Source: Microbacterium sp. 8M (lineage in GTDB: Bacteria > Actinomycetota > Actinomycetes > Actinomycetales > Microbacteriaceae). From it: DNA of 64,000 nucleotides. Under the pieces are notes generated by a model, which was given only the letters and a program-made list of their open reading frames with translations, made no database searches and was not told the origin of the DNA. Shown here piece after piece: positions 23,544-32,561 of the stretch; the first letter of the stretch is position 1; every line of letters begins with the position of its first letter. The position numbers and the translations under genes were made by a program. Location of the stretch: the NCBI RefSeq assembly GCF_902506375.1, contig NZ_LR733284.1, forward strand, positions 1,600,059 through 1,664,058, written 5' to 3'.

Positions 23544-25091
23544 ATGAGCGAATCGACAAAGGCGCCCGACTCACACCCGATCGACGACGACGCCGCGGCC
23601 CTGGCCGCCCTGGGCTACAAGCAGGAACTGCACCGGGGGATGTCGGGGTTCAGCAACTTCGCCGTCTCCTTCTCGATCATCTCGATCCTCGCGGGATGCA
23701 TCACCTCGTACGCGATCGCCCTCAAGTCCGGCGGACCCTCCGCCATCAACATCGGCTGGCCCCTGGTCGGCGTCTTCGTGCTCATGGTCGCGCTGGCGAT
23801 GGCCGAGGTGTGCTCGAAGTACCCGACCGCCGGCGGCCTCTACTTCTGGGCCGGTCGCCTCGCGAAGCGGAACAAGCGCCAGTGGGCGTGGACCGTCGGC
23901 TGGTTCAACTTCCTCGGCGAAGTCGCCGTCACCGCGGCGATCGACTTCGGCGCCGCGACCACGATGATGGCCTTCGCCAACCTCGTGTGGGGCGTGGAGG
24001 TGAACCCCTTCAACACCTTCGGCCTGTTCGTCGTCCTGATCGTGGTCCACGGCCTGCTCAACACGTTCGGCGTCAATCTCGTGAGCATCCTGTCCAACGT
24101 GTCGGCCTGGTGGCACATCGTCGGCGTGCTCATCATCGTCGCCGCGCTGTGGATCCTGCCCACGCAGCACCAGTCGGTCGGCTGGACCTTCACCGGCTTC
24201 TACAACGGCACCGGCTGGTCGTTCGCGCCGTACGTGTTCCTCATGGGTCTGCTGATGGCCCAGTACACCTACACCGGATACGATGCCTCGGCGCACGTCG
24301 CGGAGGAGACCAAAAACGCCTCGATCGCCGCCCCCAAGGGCATCGTGATGAGCGTCGTGATCTCGATCATCGGCGGCTGGATCCTGCTCTACTCGATCAC
24401 CGCGGCGATCCAGGACTCCTCGGACGAGGGCATCGGCAAGCTGCTCGGCAGCGCCACCGGGCTGCCGCCCGCCCAGATCTTCCTCGACGCGCTGAACAAC
24501 CCCACCATGGCGAAGTTCCTGCTGTTCATCGTCTGCGGCGCCCAGTTCTTCTGCGGCATGGCCTCGGTGACGGCGAACTCGCGCATGAGCTACGCGTTCT
24601 CGCGCGACAACGCGATCCCCGGCTCGCGCCTGTGGGCCAAGGTGAACCCGCGGACCGGGACGCCGACGAACTCGATCTGGCTCTGCGTCGCACTGTCGAT
24701 CGTGCTGACGGTCCCGGCGATGTGGAACCTGACGGCGTACCTCGCGGTCACCTCGATCGCGGTCATCGGCCTGTACATCGCGTACGTCACGCCGGTGTTC
24801 CTGCGCCGCCTGGATCGGAACTTCGTGCCGGGCCCGTGGAATCTCGGGCGGTGGAGCGCGGTCGTCGGCTGGATCGCCGTCGTGTGGGTGGTCATCATCA
24901 TCGTCCTCTTCGTGCTCCCGCCGGTGAACCCCGTCACGATCGACACGTTCAATTACGCGCCCATCGCGGTCGTCGTGGTGGCGCTCCTGGCAGCGGCCCT
25001 ATGGTTCGCATACGGCAAGCGCGACTTCATGGCCTCGAGCGTCGAGGCCGAGCACCTCACGATGGCTCCCGACAAGCTGCTTGAGGAATAG
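23544..25091 (+). CDS. APC-superfamily amine/amino-acid permease
   Basis: The product has 515 aa, ATG 23544. About 12 membrane helices. LGYKQELHRGMSGFSNFAVS at the N-terminus and MAEVCSKYPTAGGLYFWAG identify the amino acid/choline transporter (ACT) branch of the APC superfamily, whose members carry GABA, choline, ethanolamine or polyamines. The GYDASAHVAEET segment is the conserved loop around helix 6. As first gene of an operon with a GS-like ligase, dehydrogenases and a gamma-glutamyl hydrolase, it should import the amine substrate. Specificity cannot be read from sequence. Confidence 0.88.
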   Translation: MSESTKAPDSHPIDDDAAALAALGYKQELHRGMSGFSNFAVSFSIISILAGCITSYAIALKSGGPSAINIGWPLVGVFVLMVALAMAEVCSKYPTAGGLYFWAGRLAKRNKRQWAWTVGWFNFLGEVAVTAAIDFGAATTMMAFANLVWGVEVNPFNTFGLFVVLIVVHGLLNTFGVNLVSILSNVSAWWHIVGVLIIVAALWILPTQHQSVGWTFTGFYNGTGWSFAPYVFLMGLLMAQYTYTGYDASAHVAEETKNASIAAPKGIVMSVVISIIGGWILLYSITAAIQDSSDEGIGKLLGSATGLPPAQIFLDALNNPTMAKFLLFIVCGAQFFCGMASVTANSRMSYAFSRDNAIPGSRLWAKVNPRTGTPTNSIWLCVALSIVLTVPAMWNLTAYLAVTSIAVIGLYIAYVTPVFLRRLDRNFVPGPWNLGRWSAVVGWIAVVWVVIIIVLFVLPPVNPVTIDTFNYAPIAVVVVALLAAALWFAYGKRDFMASSVEAEHLTMAPDKLLEE

Positions 25092-25098
25092 TGGGCGC

Positions 25099-25821
25099 AT
25101 GACGGACGCGATGGACTCCCCTTTGGTGGATGCGGCGCTGCACCCGGTCCGCGGCCACATGGCCTTCGAGAGCTGCGTGGAGCAGCTCGGATCGGCCATC
25201 CGGCTCGGGATCTTCCGGGTGGGGACGAAGCTCCCGGGCGAGCGCGAACTCGCCGAGAAGCTCAACGTCTCCCGCGCCACCCTGAGGGAGGCCATCAGCG
25301 CCCTCCGCGCCGCCGGGCTCGTCGCCACGACCCGGGGGCGCGGAGGGGGCACCGTCGTCCAGCCGGCCGCGGAGCAGTGGCCGGCGGATCAGACGCCGCC
25401 TCGCCGCGCCGAGATCGACGACGTGATCGTGTTCCGCTCCGTCATCGAGCCCGGTGCCGCATACCGGGCGGCGCTGACGCCGCTCGACGAGGGGCAGCGC
25501 ACGCTGCTCGCCGACAGCCTCGCCGACCTCGCGGCGGCCGAGACGCCTGCCGACTACCGGCAGGCGGACGCCCGGCTGCACCTCGCGATCGCGACCGTCT
25601 GCGGATCCGACGAGCTCTCCCGCAGCTGCAGCGAGGTGCAGGTGCGGATCCACCAGCTGCTCGCCGAGATCCCCTTCCTCAAGACCAACATCGACCACGC
25701 CGAGGCGGAGCACCGGGAGATCGTCGCCGCGATCCTGGACGGCGACGCCGACCGGGCGCGGGACATCATGACCGCGCACTGCGACGCCACCGCCGCACTC
25801 CTCAAGGGCCTTCTGAAGTAA
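25099..25821 (+). CDS. GntR-family (FadR subfamily, FCD domain) regulator
   Basis: The product has 240 aa. ATG 25099 is preferred because GAGGAA lies 10 bases upstream; a TTG six codons earlier is in frame. The N-terminal winged helix holds KLPGERELAEKLNVSRATLR. The C-terminal FCD helices hold the metal-site pattern with D and H in ADARLHLAI and later His residues in EHREIV and TAHCDAT. It sits inside the operon it probably controls through the palindrome at 23454-23475. FCD proteins commonly bind carboxylates, so the effector may be a pathway acid and not the amine itself (inference). Confidence 0.88.
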   Translation: MTDAMDSPLVDAALHPVRGHMAFESCVEQLGSAIRLGIFRVGTKLPGERELAEKLNVSRATLREAISALRAAGLVATTRGRGGGTVVQPAAEQWPADQTPPRRAEIDDVIVFRSVIEPGAAYRAALTPLDEGQRTLLADSLADLAAAETPADYRQADARLHLAIATVCGSDELSRSCSEVQVRIHQLLAEIPFLKTNIDHAEAEHREIVAAILDGDADRARDIMTAHCDATAALLKGLLK

Positions 25822-25835
25822 AGGACACCGCCGCA

Positions 25836-27227
25836 ATGACCTCCTCCGATCTGAACACCCCCGTCCGCAACGACCGCATGCTCAGCGTCGAGCAGCTGCG
25901 CGGGCGCATCCTGGACGGATCCGTCGACACCGTGATCCTCGCGTTCACCGACATGCAGGGGCGCCTGCAGGGCAAGCTCCTGCACGCCCGGTTCTTCCTG
26001 GACTCGGTGCTCGGGCACGGCACCGAGGGATGCAACTACCTCCTCGCGGTCGACGTCGACATGAACACCGTCGACGGGTACGCGCACGCGTCATGGGCCG
26101 ACGGCTACGGCGACATGGAGTTCGAGCTCGACCTCGCGACCATCCGCCTCATGCCGCACCGACCCGGCACCGTGATGATCCAGTGCGACCTCGCCGGCAC
26201 GAACGGCGACCCGGTGCGGGTGTCGCCGCGCGAGATCCTGCGCGCCCAGACCCATCGCGCCGCCGCGCACGGCTGGAAGGCGCTCGCCGGCACCGAGCTC
26301 GAGTTCGTGATCTTCAACACTCCCTACGACCGGGCATGGGACAGCGGCTATCGCGACCTCGAGCCCGCGAACCGCTACAACGTCGACTACTCGATCCTGG
26401 GATCCACGCTCGTCGAGCCGCTGCTGCGTGAGATCCGCAACACGATGTACGCGTCCGGCCTGAACGTCGAGTCGGCCAAGGGCGAGTGCAACTTCGGGCA
26501 GCACGAGATCGCGTTCCTCTACGACGAGGTCATCACCACGGCGGACAACCACGCCTACTACAAGACCGCGTCCAAGGACATCGCCCGCCAGCACGGGCAG
26601 GCGATCACGTTCATGGCGAAGCCGAACCAGCGCGAGGGCAACTCCTGCCATGTGCACATGTCGCTGCGCGGCAAGGATGATGATGCCCTGGTGTTCTGGG
26701 ACGCGGAGCGCGGCACCCGATCGGCGCTCTACGACCACTTCATCGCCGGCGTGCTGGCGACGATGCGCGACTTCACGCTCTTCTACGCGCCGAACATCAA
26801 CTCCTACAAGCGGTTCGTGAAGGGCTCGTTCGCCCCCACGGCGATCGCCTGGGGCATCGACAACCGCACGAGCTCGGTGCGCCTGGTCGGCCGGGGCGCG
26901 GGCGCACGCATGGAGAACCGCCTGCCCGGCGGCGACATGAACCCGTACCTGGGCCTCGCCGCGATGCTCGCGGGCGGGCTGTACGGCATCGAGCACGAGC
27001 TGCCGCTCGAGCCGGAGACGAAGGGCAACGCGTACGAGTCCGGGGCGCCGACCGTGCCGTCGACCATGCACGAGGCGCGCGAGGCCCTGGCCCAGTCCGC
27101 GATCGCGAACGAGGTGTTCGGCGAGGACGTCGTGCGGCACTACGTGAACTACGCCGACGTGGAGATCGCCGCCTTCGATGCGGCGGTCACCGACTGGGAG
27201 CTGCGCCGCGGCTTCGAGCGGCTGTGA
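25836..27227 (+). CDS. glutamine-synthetase-like gamma-glutamyl-amine ligase (GlnA4/PuuA type)
   Basis: The product has 463 aa. ATG 25836 follows AAAGGA; the frame is open far upstream but unsupported. Glutamine-synthetase fold: TELEFVIF, ECNFGQHEI, NSCHVHMS, APNINSYKRF and ENRLPGGDMNPYL give the metal and ATP/glutamate residues. The NLYDLPPE-type adenylylation tail of GlnA is absent and the genome context is catabolic, so it is not the housekeeping enzyme. Relatives join glutamate to putrescine (PuuA, GlnA3) or ethanolamine (GlnA4 of Streptomyces coelicolor). With an SDR and no amine oxidase next door, an amino-alcohol substrate is favoured. Confidence 0.88.
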   Translation: MTSSDLNTPVRNDRMLSVEQLRGRILDGSVDTVILAFTDMQGRLQGKLLHARFFLDSVLGHGTEGCNYLLAVDVDMNTVDGYAHASWADGYGDMEFELDLATIRLMPHRPGTVMIQCDLAGTNGDPVRVSPREILRAQTHRAAAHGWKALAGTELEFVIFNTPYDRAWDSGYRDLEPANRYNVDYSILGSTLVEPLLREIRNTMYASGLNVESAKGECNFGQHEIAFLYDEVITTADNHAYYKTASKDIARQHGQAITFMAKPNQREGNSCHVHMSLRGKDDDALVFWDAERGTRSALYDHFIAGVLATMRDFTLFYAPNINSYKRFVKGSFAPTAIAWGIDNRTSSVRLVGRGAGARMENRLPGGDMNPYLGLAAMLAGGLYGIEHELPLEPETKGNAYESGAPTVPSTMHEAREALAQSAIANEVFGEDVVRHYVNYADVEIAAFDAAVTDWELRRGFERL

Positions 27228-27261
27228 ACGGGTTCATCGGAGAGTTCGAAAGGCTGTGGGC

Positions 27262-28665
27262 ATGAGGATCCCTTCTTCCCGATACGGCGCCGGCGGCGTC
27301 TTCACGGTGCTCAATCCGGCGACGGGCCGGGCGGTGACGGACGTGGGCCTGGCCGACCTCGGCGAGACCGACGCGGCGATCGACCGCGCGCACCGTGTCT
27401 ACCCCGCCTGGCGCGCGATCGCGCCGGGGGAGCGGGCGCGCCTGCTGCGCTCCTTCGCGAGCGTCGTGGAGGCGCACATCGACGAGCTCGCGGCCCTCGA
27501 GGTGGCGAACGCCGGCCACACGATCGGCAACGCGCGCTGGGAGGCCGGCAACGTCCGCGACGTGCTGAACTACTACAGCGCGAGCCCGGAGCGGCACTTC
27601 GGCAAGCAGATCCCGGTGCCCGGCGGCGTGGATGTGACTTTCCACGAGCCGCTCGGCGTGGTCGGCATCATCGTGCCGTGGAACTTCCCGATGCCGATCG
27701 CCGGCTGGGGGTTCGCCCCCGCGCTCGCCGCGGGCAACACCGTCGTGCTCAAGCCCGCCGAACTCACGCCGCTCACCGCGATGCGCCTGGGCGAGCTCGC
27801 GCTCGAGGCGGGGCTGCCCGAGGGCGTGTTCACGGTCATCACCGGCAAGGGCAGCGTCGTCGGGGATCGCTTCGTGACGAACCCCCTCGTGCGCAAGGTG
27901 TGCTTCACCGGATCCACGGACGTCGGCAAGGGCATCATGCGGGGCTGCGCCGACCAGATCAAGCGGGTCACCCTCGAGCTCGGCGGCAAGAACGCGAACA
28001 TCGTGTTCGACGACGCGGACCTGGAGGCGGCCGCCGCGGCCGCGCCCGGCGGCGGGCTCGACAACGCTGGGCAGGACTGCTGCGCCCGTTCCCGGATCCT
28101 GGTGCAGGACACCGTGTACGAGCGGTTCCTGGAGCTGCTGCAGCCCGCGGTCGAGGCCTTCCGCGTCAAGGACCCGAACGTCGAGGATGCGGAGATGGGT
28201 CCGCTCGTCTCGGCGAAGCAGCGCGACTCCGTCGCCGCGCATCTGGAGGGCGCCGACATCGCGTTCCGCGGGCAGATCGCCGACGGGGCGGACCGGGACG
28301 GCGGCTTCTGGCTCGCGCCCGCGGTCGTGCTCCCGCGTGACGCCGCCGACCCCGTGTGGTCGCAGGAGCTGTTCGGCCCGGTGCTCGCCGTGATGCCGTT
28401 CCGCGACGAGGCCGACGCGATCGCCAAGGCCAACGACACCGCATACGGACTGAGCGGATCCATCTTCAGCCGCGACATCGGCCGCGCGCTGCGGGTGGCG
28501 CGCGGCGTGGAGAGCGGCAACCTCTCGATCAACTCGCACTCCTCGGTGCGGTACTGGACCCCGTTCGGCGGGTTCAAGCAGTCGGGACTCGGACGCGAGC
28601 TCGGACCCGACGCGCCGGACTCCTTCTCCGAGGTGAAGAACGTCTTCATCTCGACGACCTACTGA
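27262..28665 (+). CDS. NAD(P)-dependent aldehyde dehydrogenase
   Basis: The product has 467 aa. ATG 27262 is 8 bases after GAAAGG; GTG 27256 is too close. Landmarks: VPWNFPM, the cofactor loop FTGSTDVGKGI, catalytic Glu in LELGGKNANIVF and catalytic Cys273 in GQDCC (a second Cys follows). Close in style to PuuC-like gamma-glutamyl-aldehyde dehydrogenases. In the proposed pathway it oxidises the gamma-glutamylated amino-aldehyde to the acid. It follows the ligase after 34 bases. Confidence 0.9.
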   Translation: MRIPSSRYGAGGVFTVLNPATGRAVTDVGLADLGETDAAIDRAHRVYPAWRAIAPGERARLLRSFASVVEAHIDELAALEVANAGHTIGNARWEAGNVRDVLNYYSASPERHFGKQIPVPGGVDVTFHEPLGVVGIIVPWNFPMPIAGWGFAPALAAGNTVVLKPAELTPLTAMRLGELALEAGLPEGVFTVITGKGSVVGDRFVTNPLVRKVCFTGSTDVGKGIMRGCADQIKRVTLELGGKNANIVFDDADLEAAAAAAPGGGLDNAGQDCCARSRILVQDTVYERFLELLQPAVEAFRVKDPNVEDAEMGPLVSAKQRDSVAAHLEGADIAFRGQIADGADRDGGFWLAPAVVLPRDAADPVWSQELFGPVLAVMPFRDEADAIAKANDTAYGLSGSIFSRDIGRALRVARGVESGNLSINSHSSVRYWTPFGGFKQSGLGRELGPDAPDSFSEVKNVFISTTY

Positions 28666-28699
28666 TCTCCTCCACACACAGCGAAAGGCACACACGGGA

Positions 28700-29479
28700 A
28701 TGGGAAAGCTCGAAGGCAAGGTCGGCGTCATCACCGGCGGCTGCAGCGGCATCGGACTGGCGACGGCGAAGAAGTTCATCGCGGAGGGCGCGACGGTCGT
28801 CATCGGCGACCTGGACGAGGCGAACGGCCCCCGCATCGCCGAGGAGCTGGGCGGCACGTTCGTGAAGGTGAACGTCACGAACCAGGCCGAGGTCGAGAAC
28901 CTCTTCAAGGTCGCGCACGACACCTATGGCCGAATCGACATCGCCTTCAACAACGCGGGCATCTCGCCGGCGTCGGATGACTCGATCCTGAAGACCGGCA
29001 TCGAGGCGTGGAACCTCGTGCAGGATGTCAATCTCACCAGCGTCTACTACTGCTGCAAGGCCGTGCTGCCGTACATGCTGGAGCAGGGCAGCGGATCCAT
29101 CATCAACACGGCGTCGTTCGTCGCGATCATGGGAGCGGCGACCTCGCAGATCTCGTACACCGCGTCCAAGGGCGGCGTGCTCGCGATGACCCGCGAGCTC
29201 GGCGTCCAGTTCGCCCGCAAGGGGATCCGCGTGAACGCGCTGTGCCCCGGCCCGGTGAACACGCCGCTGCTGCAGGAGCTCTTCGCGAAGGACCCGGAGC
29301 GCGCCGCGCGTCGGCTCGTGCACGTGCCGATGGGGCGCTTCGCCGAGCCGGAGGAGATCGCGAACGCGGTCGCCTTCCTCGGCAGCGACGAGTCCAGCTT
29401 CATCACCGCGATGGACTTCCTCGTCGACGGCGGCCTGTCCAACGCCTACGTGACCCCGCTGGACTCGGACTTTGACTGA
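28700..29479 (+). CDS. short-chain dehydrogenase/reductase (SDR)
   Basis: The product has 259 aa, with ribosome binding site GCGAAAGG. Classical SDR: TGGCSGIG (12-19) for NAD(P), NNAG, catalytic S139, Y153 and K157 (YTASK), and the CPGPVNTPL loop. The acidic residue after the second strand (IGDLDEAN) favours NAD over NADP. In this operon it is the only candidate to oxidise an alcohol, so it may convert the hydroxyl of a gamma-glutamylated amino alcohol to the aldehyde used by the upstream dehydrogenase. That role is inference. Confidence 0.88.
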   Translation: MGKLEGKVGVITGGCSGIGLATAKKFIAEGATVVIGDLDEANGPRIAEELGGTFVKVNVTNQAEVENLFKVAHDTYGRIDIAFNNAGISPASDDSILKTGIEAWNLVQDVNLTSVYYCCKAVLPYMLEQGSGSIINTASFVAIMGAATSQISYTASKGGVLAMTRELGVQFARKGIRVNALCPGPVNTPLLQELFAKDPERAARRLVHVPMGRFAEPEEIANAVAFLGSDESSFITAMDFLVDGGLSNAYVTPLDSDFD

Positions 29480-30218
29480 GCCCGTCTTCTCGGAGCCGCG
29501 CCCCGTCATCGGGATCACGACCTACCGCCAGGCTGCCGACTGGGGCACCTGGCGGCGGGTCGAGGCCGACCTCGTCCCGAGCGACTACGCGCGCTCGATC
29601 GAGCGGGCCGGCGGCATCCCCGTGCTGCTGCCGCCGGTGGCCGCGGGCGGGGCGGCGACCGACGTGCTCGCGCGGCTGGACGGCATCCTCGTCGCGGGCG
29701 GGGCGGATGTGAACCCCGCCCGTTACGGGCAGGAACCGGATCCGGCCGTGGTGCGCTGGTACGACGACCGCGACGCCTGGGAACTGGCACTGCTTGCCGA
29801 GGCCGAGCGGATCCGGCTGCCGCTGCTGGGCATCTGCCGGGGCATGCAGCTCATGGCAGTCGCAGCCGGCGGCTCCCTCGTGCAGCACCTGCCCGACGTG
29901 GTCGGACACGACCGGCACGCCGGTGGACCGACCTCCTACGGCGAGGCGCAGGTCGGCGTCGATGCCGCAGGGCGGGTCGCGCAGCTCGTGGCGCCTCAGC
30001 TCACCGTGCCCGTGCACCACCACCAGGCGGTGGCGGATCACCCCGGCTACCGTGCGGTGGCGCACGACGCGGACGGCGTGCTGCAGGCGATGGAGGAGGA
30101 GGGCGATCGGTTCGCGGTCGGCGTGCAGTGGCACCCGGAGACCGACGACGATCCCGCGCTCTTCGAGGGTTTGGTCGCCGCGGCGCGGGAGCGCTTGCGG
30201 AACGGGGGTCGCGGCTAG
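29472..30218 (+). CDS. C26 gamma-glutamyl hydrolase (PuuD-like)
   Basis: The product has 248 aa with TTG start, overlapping the SDR stop by 8 bp; no ATG or GTG lies near the conserved N-terminus RPVIGITTYRQ, so TTG is accepted. Class I amidotransferase-like hydrolase with nucleophile C122 (GICRGMQ) and H221/E223 (WHPE). PuuD-type enzymes split gamma-glutamyl-GABA into glutamate and GABA; here it would release glutamate and the oxidised amine acid, closing the cycle begun by the ligase. The end of the gene carries the promoter of parA. Confidence 0.88.
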   Translation: MTEPVFSEPRPVIGITTYRQAADWGTWRRVEADLVPSDYARSIERAGGIPVLLPPVAAGGAATDVLARLDGILVAGGADVNPARYGQEPDPAVVRWYDDRDAWELALLAEAERIRLPLLGICRGMQLMAVAAGGSLVQHLPDVVGHDRHAGGPTSYGEAQVGVDAAGRVAQLVAPQLTVPVHHHQAVADHPGYRAVAHDADGVLQAMEEEGDRFAVGVQWHPETDDDPALFEGLVAAARERLRNGGRG

Positions 30219-30221
30219 ACT
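30194..30221 (+). promoter_or_regulatory. probable parA promoter inside the hydrolase gene end
   Basis: CTTGCG (30194-30199) and TAGACT (30216-30221) are spaced by 16 bases. The TAG of the -10 box is also the stop codon of the hydrolase. AGGAGAG precedes the parA start. Confidence 0.45.
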
Positions 30222-30249
30222 CGATCGAGCACGACCGAGCAGGAGAGAC

Positions 30250-31113
30250 GTGGCGAAGAAGACGAAGGACGACACCCCGATCGGGCCCACCGGCCGTCCC
30301 TACCAGGGATTCCCCATCCCCGCTCCGCTGAAGGCGCACGGCCCCGCGCGCATCATCGCGCTGTGCAACCAGAAGGGCGGCGTCGGCAAGACGACGACCT
30401 CGATCAACCTCGCGGCGGCTCTCGCCGAGTACGGCCGCAAGGTGCTCGCGGTCGACTTCGACCCGCAGGGCGCGCTGTCGGCCGGTCTCGGGATCCCCAC
30501 GCACGACATCCCCACGGTGTACGACCTGCTGCTGGACACCAAGCGAGACGCGCACGACGCGATCGTGCACACCGGCGTGGAGGGCCTCGACCTGATCCCG
30601 GCGAACATCGACCTCTCCGCGGCCGAGGTGCACCTCGTGAACGAGGTGGCGCGGGAGACGATCCTCTCCCGCGTGCTGCGCCAGGTGGCGGGGGAGTACG
30701 ACGTCATCCTCATCGACTGCCAGCCGTCGCTCGGCCTGCTCACCGTGAACGCGCTCACCGCCGCGCACGGTGTGCTGATCCCGCTGGAGTGCGAGTTCTT
30801 CGCGCTGCGCGGTGTGGCGCTGCTCATCGAGACCATCGACAAGGTGCGCGACCGGCTCAACCCGTCGATCACGCTCGACGGCCTCCTCGCCACGATGTAC
30901 GACGCCCGCACGCTGCACTCGCGAGAGGTGCTGGAACGGGTCGTCGAGGCGTTCGGCGACGACGTGCTGGAGACCGTGATCGGGCGCACCGTGAAGTTCC
31001 CCGACGCCTCGGTCTCGGGCGTTCCGATCACCGAGTTCGCGCCGGAGCATCCCGCCGCACAGGCGTACCTGCGACTGGCCCGGGAGCTGGTCGCGCGTGG
31101 CGCCGTCGCCTGA
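30250..31113 (+). CDS. ParA/Soj-like ATPase linked to ScpAB
   Basis: The product has 287 aa. GTG 30250 follows AGGAGAG; the longer frame upstream is a shadow. An N-terminal extension of about 35 residues precedes the deviant Walker A KGGVGKTTTS (42-51), then VDFDPQGALS and the Walker B-like VILIDCQPSLG. The gene sits before scpA-scpB as in M. tuberculosis Rv1708-Rv1710, so it is a second ParA-type ATPase, distinct from the parAB pair near the origin. The stop overlaps scpA by 17 bases. Role in chromosome segregation is inferred. Confidence 0.9.
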   Translation: MAKKTKDDTPIGPTGRPYQGFPIPAPLKAHGPARIIALCNQKGGVGKTTTSINLAAALAEYGRKVLAVDFDPQGALSAGLGIPTHDIPTVYDLLLDTKRDAHDAIVHTGVEGLDLIPANIDLSAAEVHLVNEVARETILSRVLRQVAGEYDVILIDCQPSLGLLTVNALTAAHGVLIPLECEFFALRGVALLIETIDKVRDRLNPSITLDGLLATMYDARTLHSREVLERVVEAFGDDVLETVIGRTVKFPDASVSGVPITEFAPEHPAAQAYLRLARELVARGAVA

Positions 31114-31960
31114 CGAGGACCCGGGGAGCGCGCCGGTCCCTGAGCCCGTCGAAGGGCCCGCAGCGGGCGCTGAGCCCGAGAGCGGCTTCCGGGTGTCCCT
31201 GTCGAACTTCGACGGGCCGTTCGATCTGCTGCTGAGTCTCATCTCGAAGCACGAGATGGACATCACCGAGGTGTCGCTGAGCAAGGTGACCGACGAGTTC
31301 ATCGCCTACCTCCGCGAGCTCGGGCCGGACGAGGATCTCGATGAGACCAGCGAGTTCCTCGTCGTTGCCGCGACGCTGCTCGACATGAAGGTGGCGGGCC
31401 TGCTGCCGCAGGGCGAGCTCGTCGACGCCGAGTCGGTGGCCCTGCTCGAGGCACGGGATCTGCTGTTCGCGCGGCTGCTGCAGTACCGCGCGTTCAAGGA
31501 GGTCTCGGCCTGGTTCGCCCGCAGCCTGCAGTACGAGGACCGGCGGCACCCGCGCGCCGTGCGGCTCGACGAGAAGCACCGCGCCCGCACCCCCGAGCTC
31601 GTGTGGACCCTCAGCGCCGACGACTTCGCCACTCTCGCGCTCATGGCGTTCGCGCCGAAGGAGATCCCCACGGTCGGCCTCGACCACCTGCATGCGCCGC
31701 TCGTGAGCATCCGGGAGCAGGCCGCGATCGTGGTCACGCTGCTGCGCACCGCTGAATCGGTGACGTTCCGCGAGCTCGTGGCGGGTGCCACGGAGCCCGG
31801 GATCGTGGTGGCGCGCTTCCTGTCCGTGCTCGAGCTGTACCGGCATGCGGCGCTGTCGTTCGAGCAGCTGGAGCCGCTCGGCGAGCTGACCCTGCGCTGG
31901 TCGGCGGAGCACTGGTCCGACGAGATGCTGGCGACGTTGGGAGCCGATTATGACCGATGA
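31097..31960 (+). CDS. scpA: segregation and condensation protein ScpA (kleisin)
   Basis: The product has 287 aa with GTG start inside the end of parA. The kleisin core begins at FRVSLSNFDGPFDLLLSLI (about 34) and ends with a winged helix that binds SMC. It bridges the heads of the SMC dimer with ScpB. The first 33 residues are an unconserved Pro/Glu/Ala tail that includes VPEPVEGP, encoded by a REP-like interspersed repeat. It overlaps scpB by 11 bases. Confidence 0.93.
   Translation: MAPSPDEDPGSAPVPEPVEGPAAGAEPESGFRVSLSNFDGPFDLLLSLISKHEMDITEVSLSKVTDEFIAYLRELGPDEDLDETSEFLVVAATLLDMKVAGLLPQGELVDAESVALLEARDLLFARLLQYRAFKEVSAWFARSLQYEDRRHPRAVRLDEKHRARTPELVWTLSADDFATLALMAFAPKEIPTVGLDHLHAPLVSIREQAAIVVTLLRTAESVTFRELVAGATEPGIVVARFLSVLELYRHAALSFEQLEPLGELTLRWSAEHWSDEMLATLGADYDR
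31135..31159 (+). repeat. REP-like interspersed repeat inside scpA
   Basis: GGTCCCTGAGCC followed by CGTCGAAGGGCCC. It is the reverse complement, apart from a few bases, of the element at 33321-33343, and has semi-palindromic ends GGTCCC/GGGCCC. From memory, repeats of the type CTTCGACAGGCTCAGGGACC are frequent in Microbacteriaceae genomes. Confidence 0.7.
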
Positions 31961-32561
31961 CATCACCGATGCCGCGCCGAGTGCTTCGACGGACTCGGCG
32001 ACCGGCGCCGAGCTGCCGCTCACCGAGAAGCTCGAGGCGATCCTGCTCATCATCGAGGAGCCGCACAGCCTGGTCTCGCTCGCTGCCGCGGTCGGGGCGC
32101 CGGTGCCCGCCGTGCGCCAGGCGATCGCGACACTGGTCGACGAGTACGACGGGCGCGGGAAGGGTCCGCGACGCGGCTTCGAGCTGCGCGAGGTCGGCGG
32201 AGGCTGGCGGCTCTACGTGCGCGAGGAGTACGACGACCTGGTGGCCGACTTCGTGGGCGGGCAGGCGCCGGCGCGGCTGTCGCAGGCCGCGCTGGAGACG
32301 CTCGCCGTGATCGCGTACAAGCAACCGGTGACGCGCAGTCAGGTCGCTTCGATCCGCGCGGTGAACGTCGACTCCGTGGTGCGCACCCTGGTGGGGCGGG
32401 GACTCATCACCGAGCTCTTCCAGGACGCGGAGACCGGCGCGATCAACTACGGCACGACCGACCTGCTGCTGCAGAACCTCGGCATCAACTCGCTGGACGA
32501 GCTGCCGCCGATCTCGCCGCTGCTCGACGACGGCTCCGAAGGATTCAGTGAAAGGGCATGA
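31950..32561 (+). CDS. scpB: segregation and condensation protein ScpB
   Basis: The product has 203 aa, ATG 31950 within the end of scpA. Two winged-helix domains: LTEKLEAILLIIEEP near 23-37 and the very typical SQAALETLAVIAYKQPVTR with IRAVNVDSVVRTLVGRGLI. It works as a dimer that stabilises ScpA on SMC. The first 20 residues are poor in conservation and contain a weak version of the REP-like sequence. The stop overlaps the rluB start region (ATGATG). Confidence 0.93.
   Translation: MTDDITDAAPSASTDSATGAELPLTEKLEAILLIIEEPHSLVSLAAAVGAPVPAVRQAIATLVDEYDGRGKGPRRGFELREVGGGWRLYVREEYDDLVADFVGGQAPARLSQAALETLAVIAYKQPVTRSQVASIRAVNVDSVVRTLVGRGLITELFQDAETGAINYGTTDLLLQNLGINSLDELPPISPLLDDGSEGFSERA

Noticed and set aside
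25836..27227. Housekeeping glutamine synthetase GlnA
   Set aside because: Lacks the adenylylation-site tail and stands in an inducible catabolic operon.
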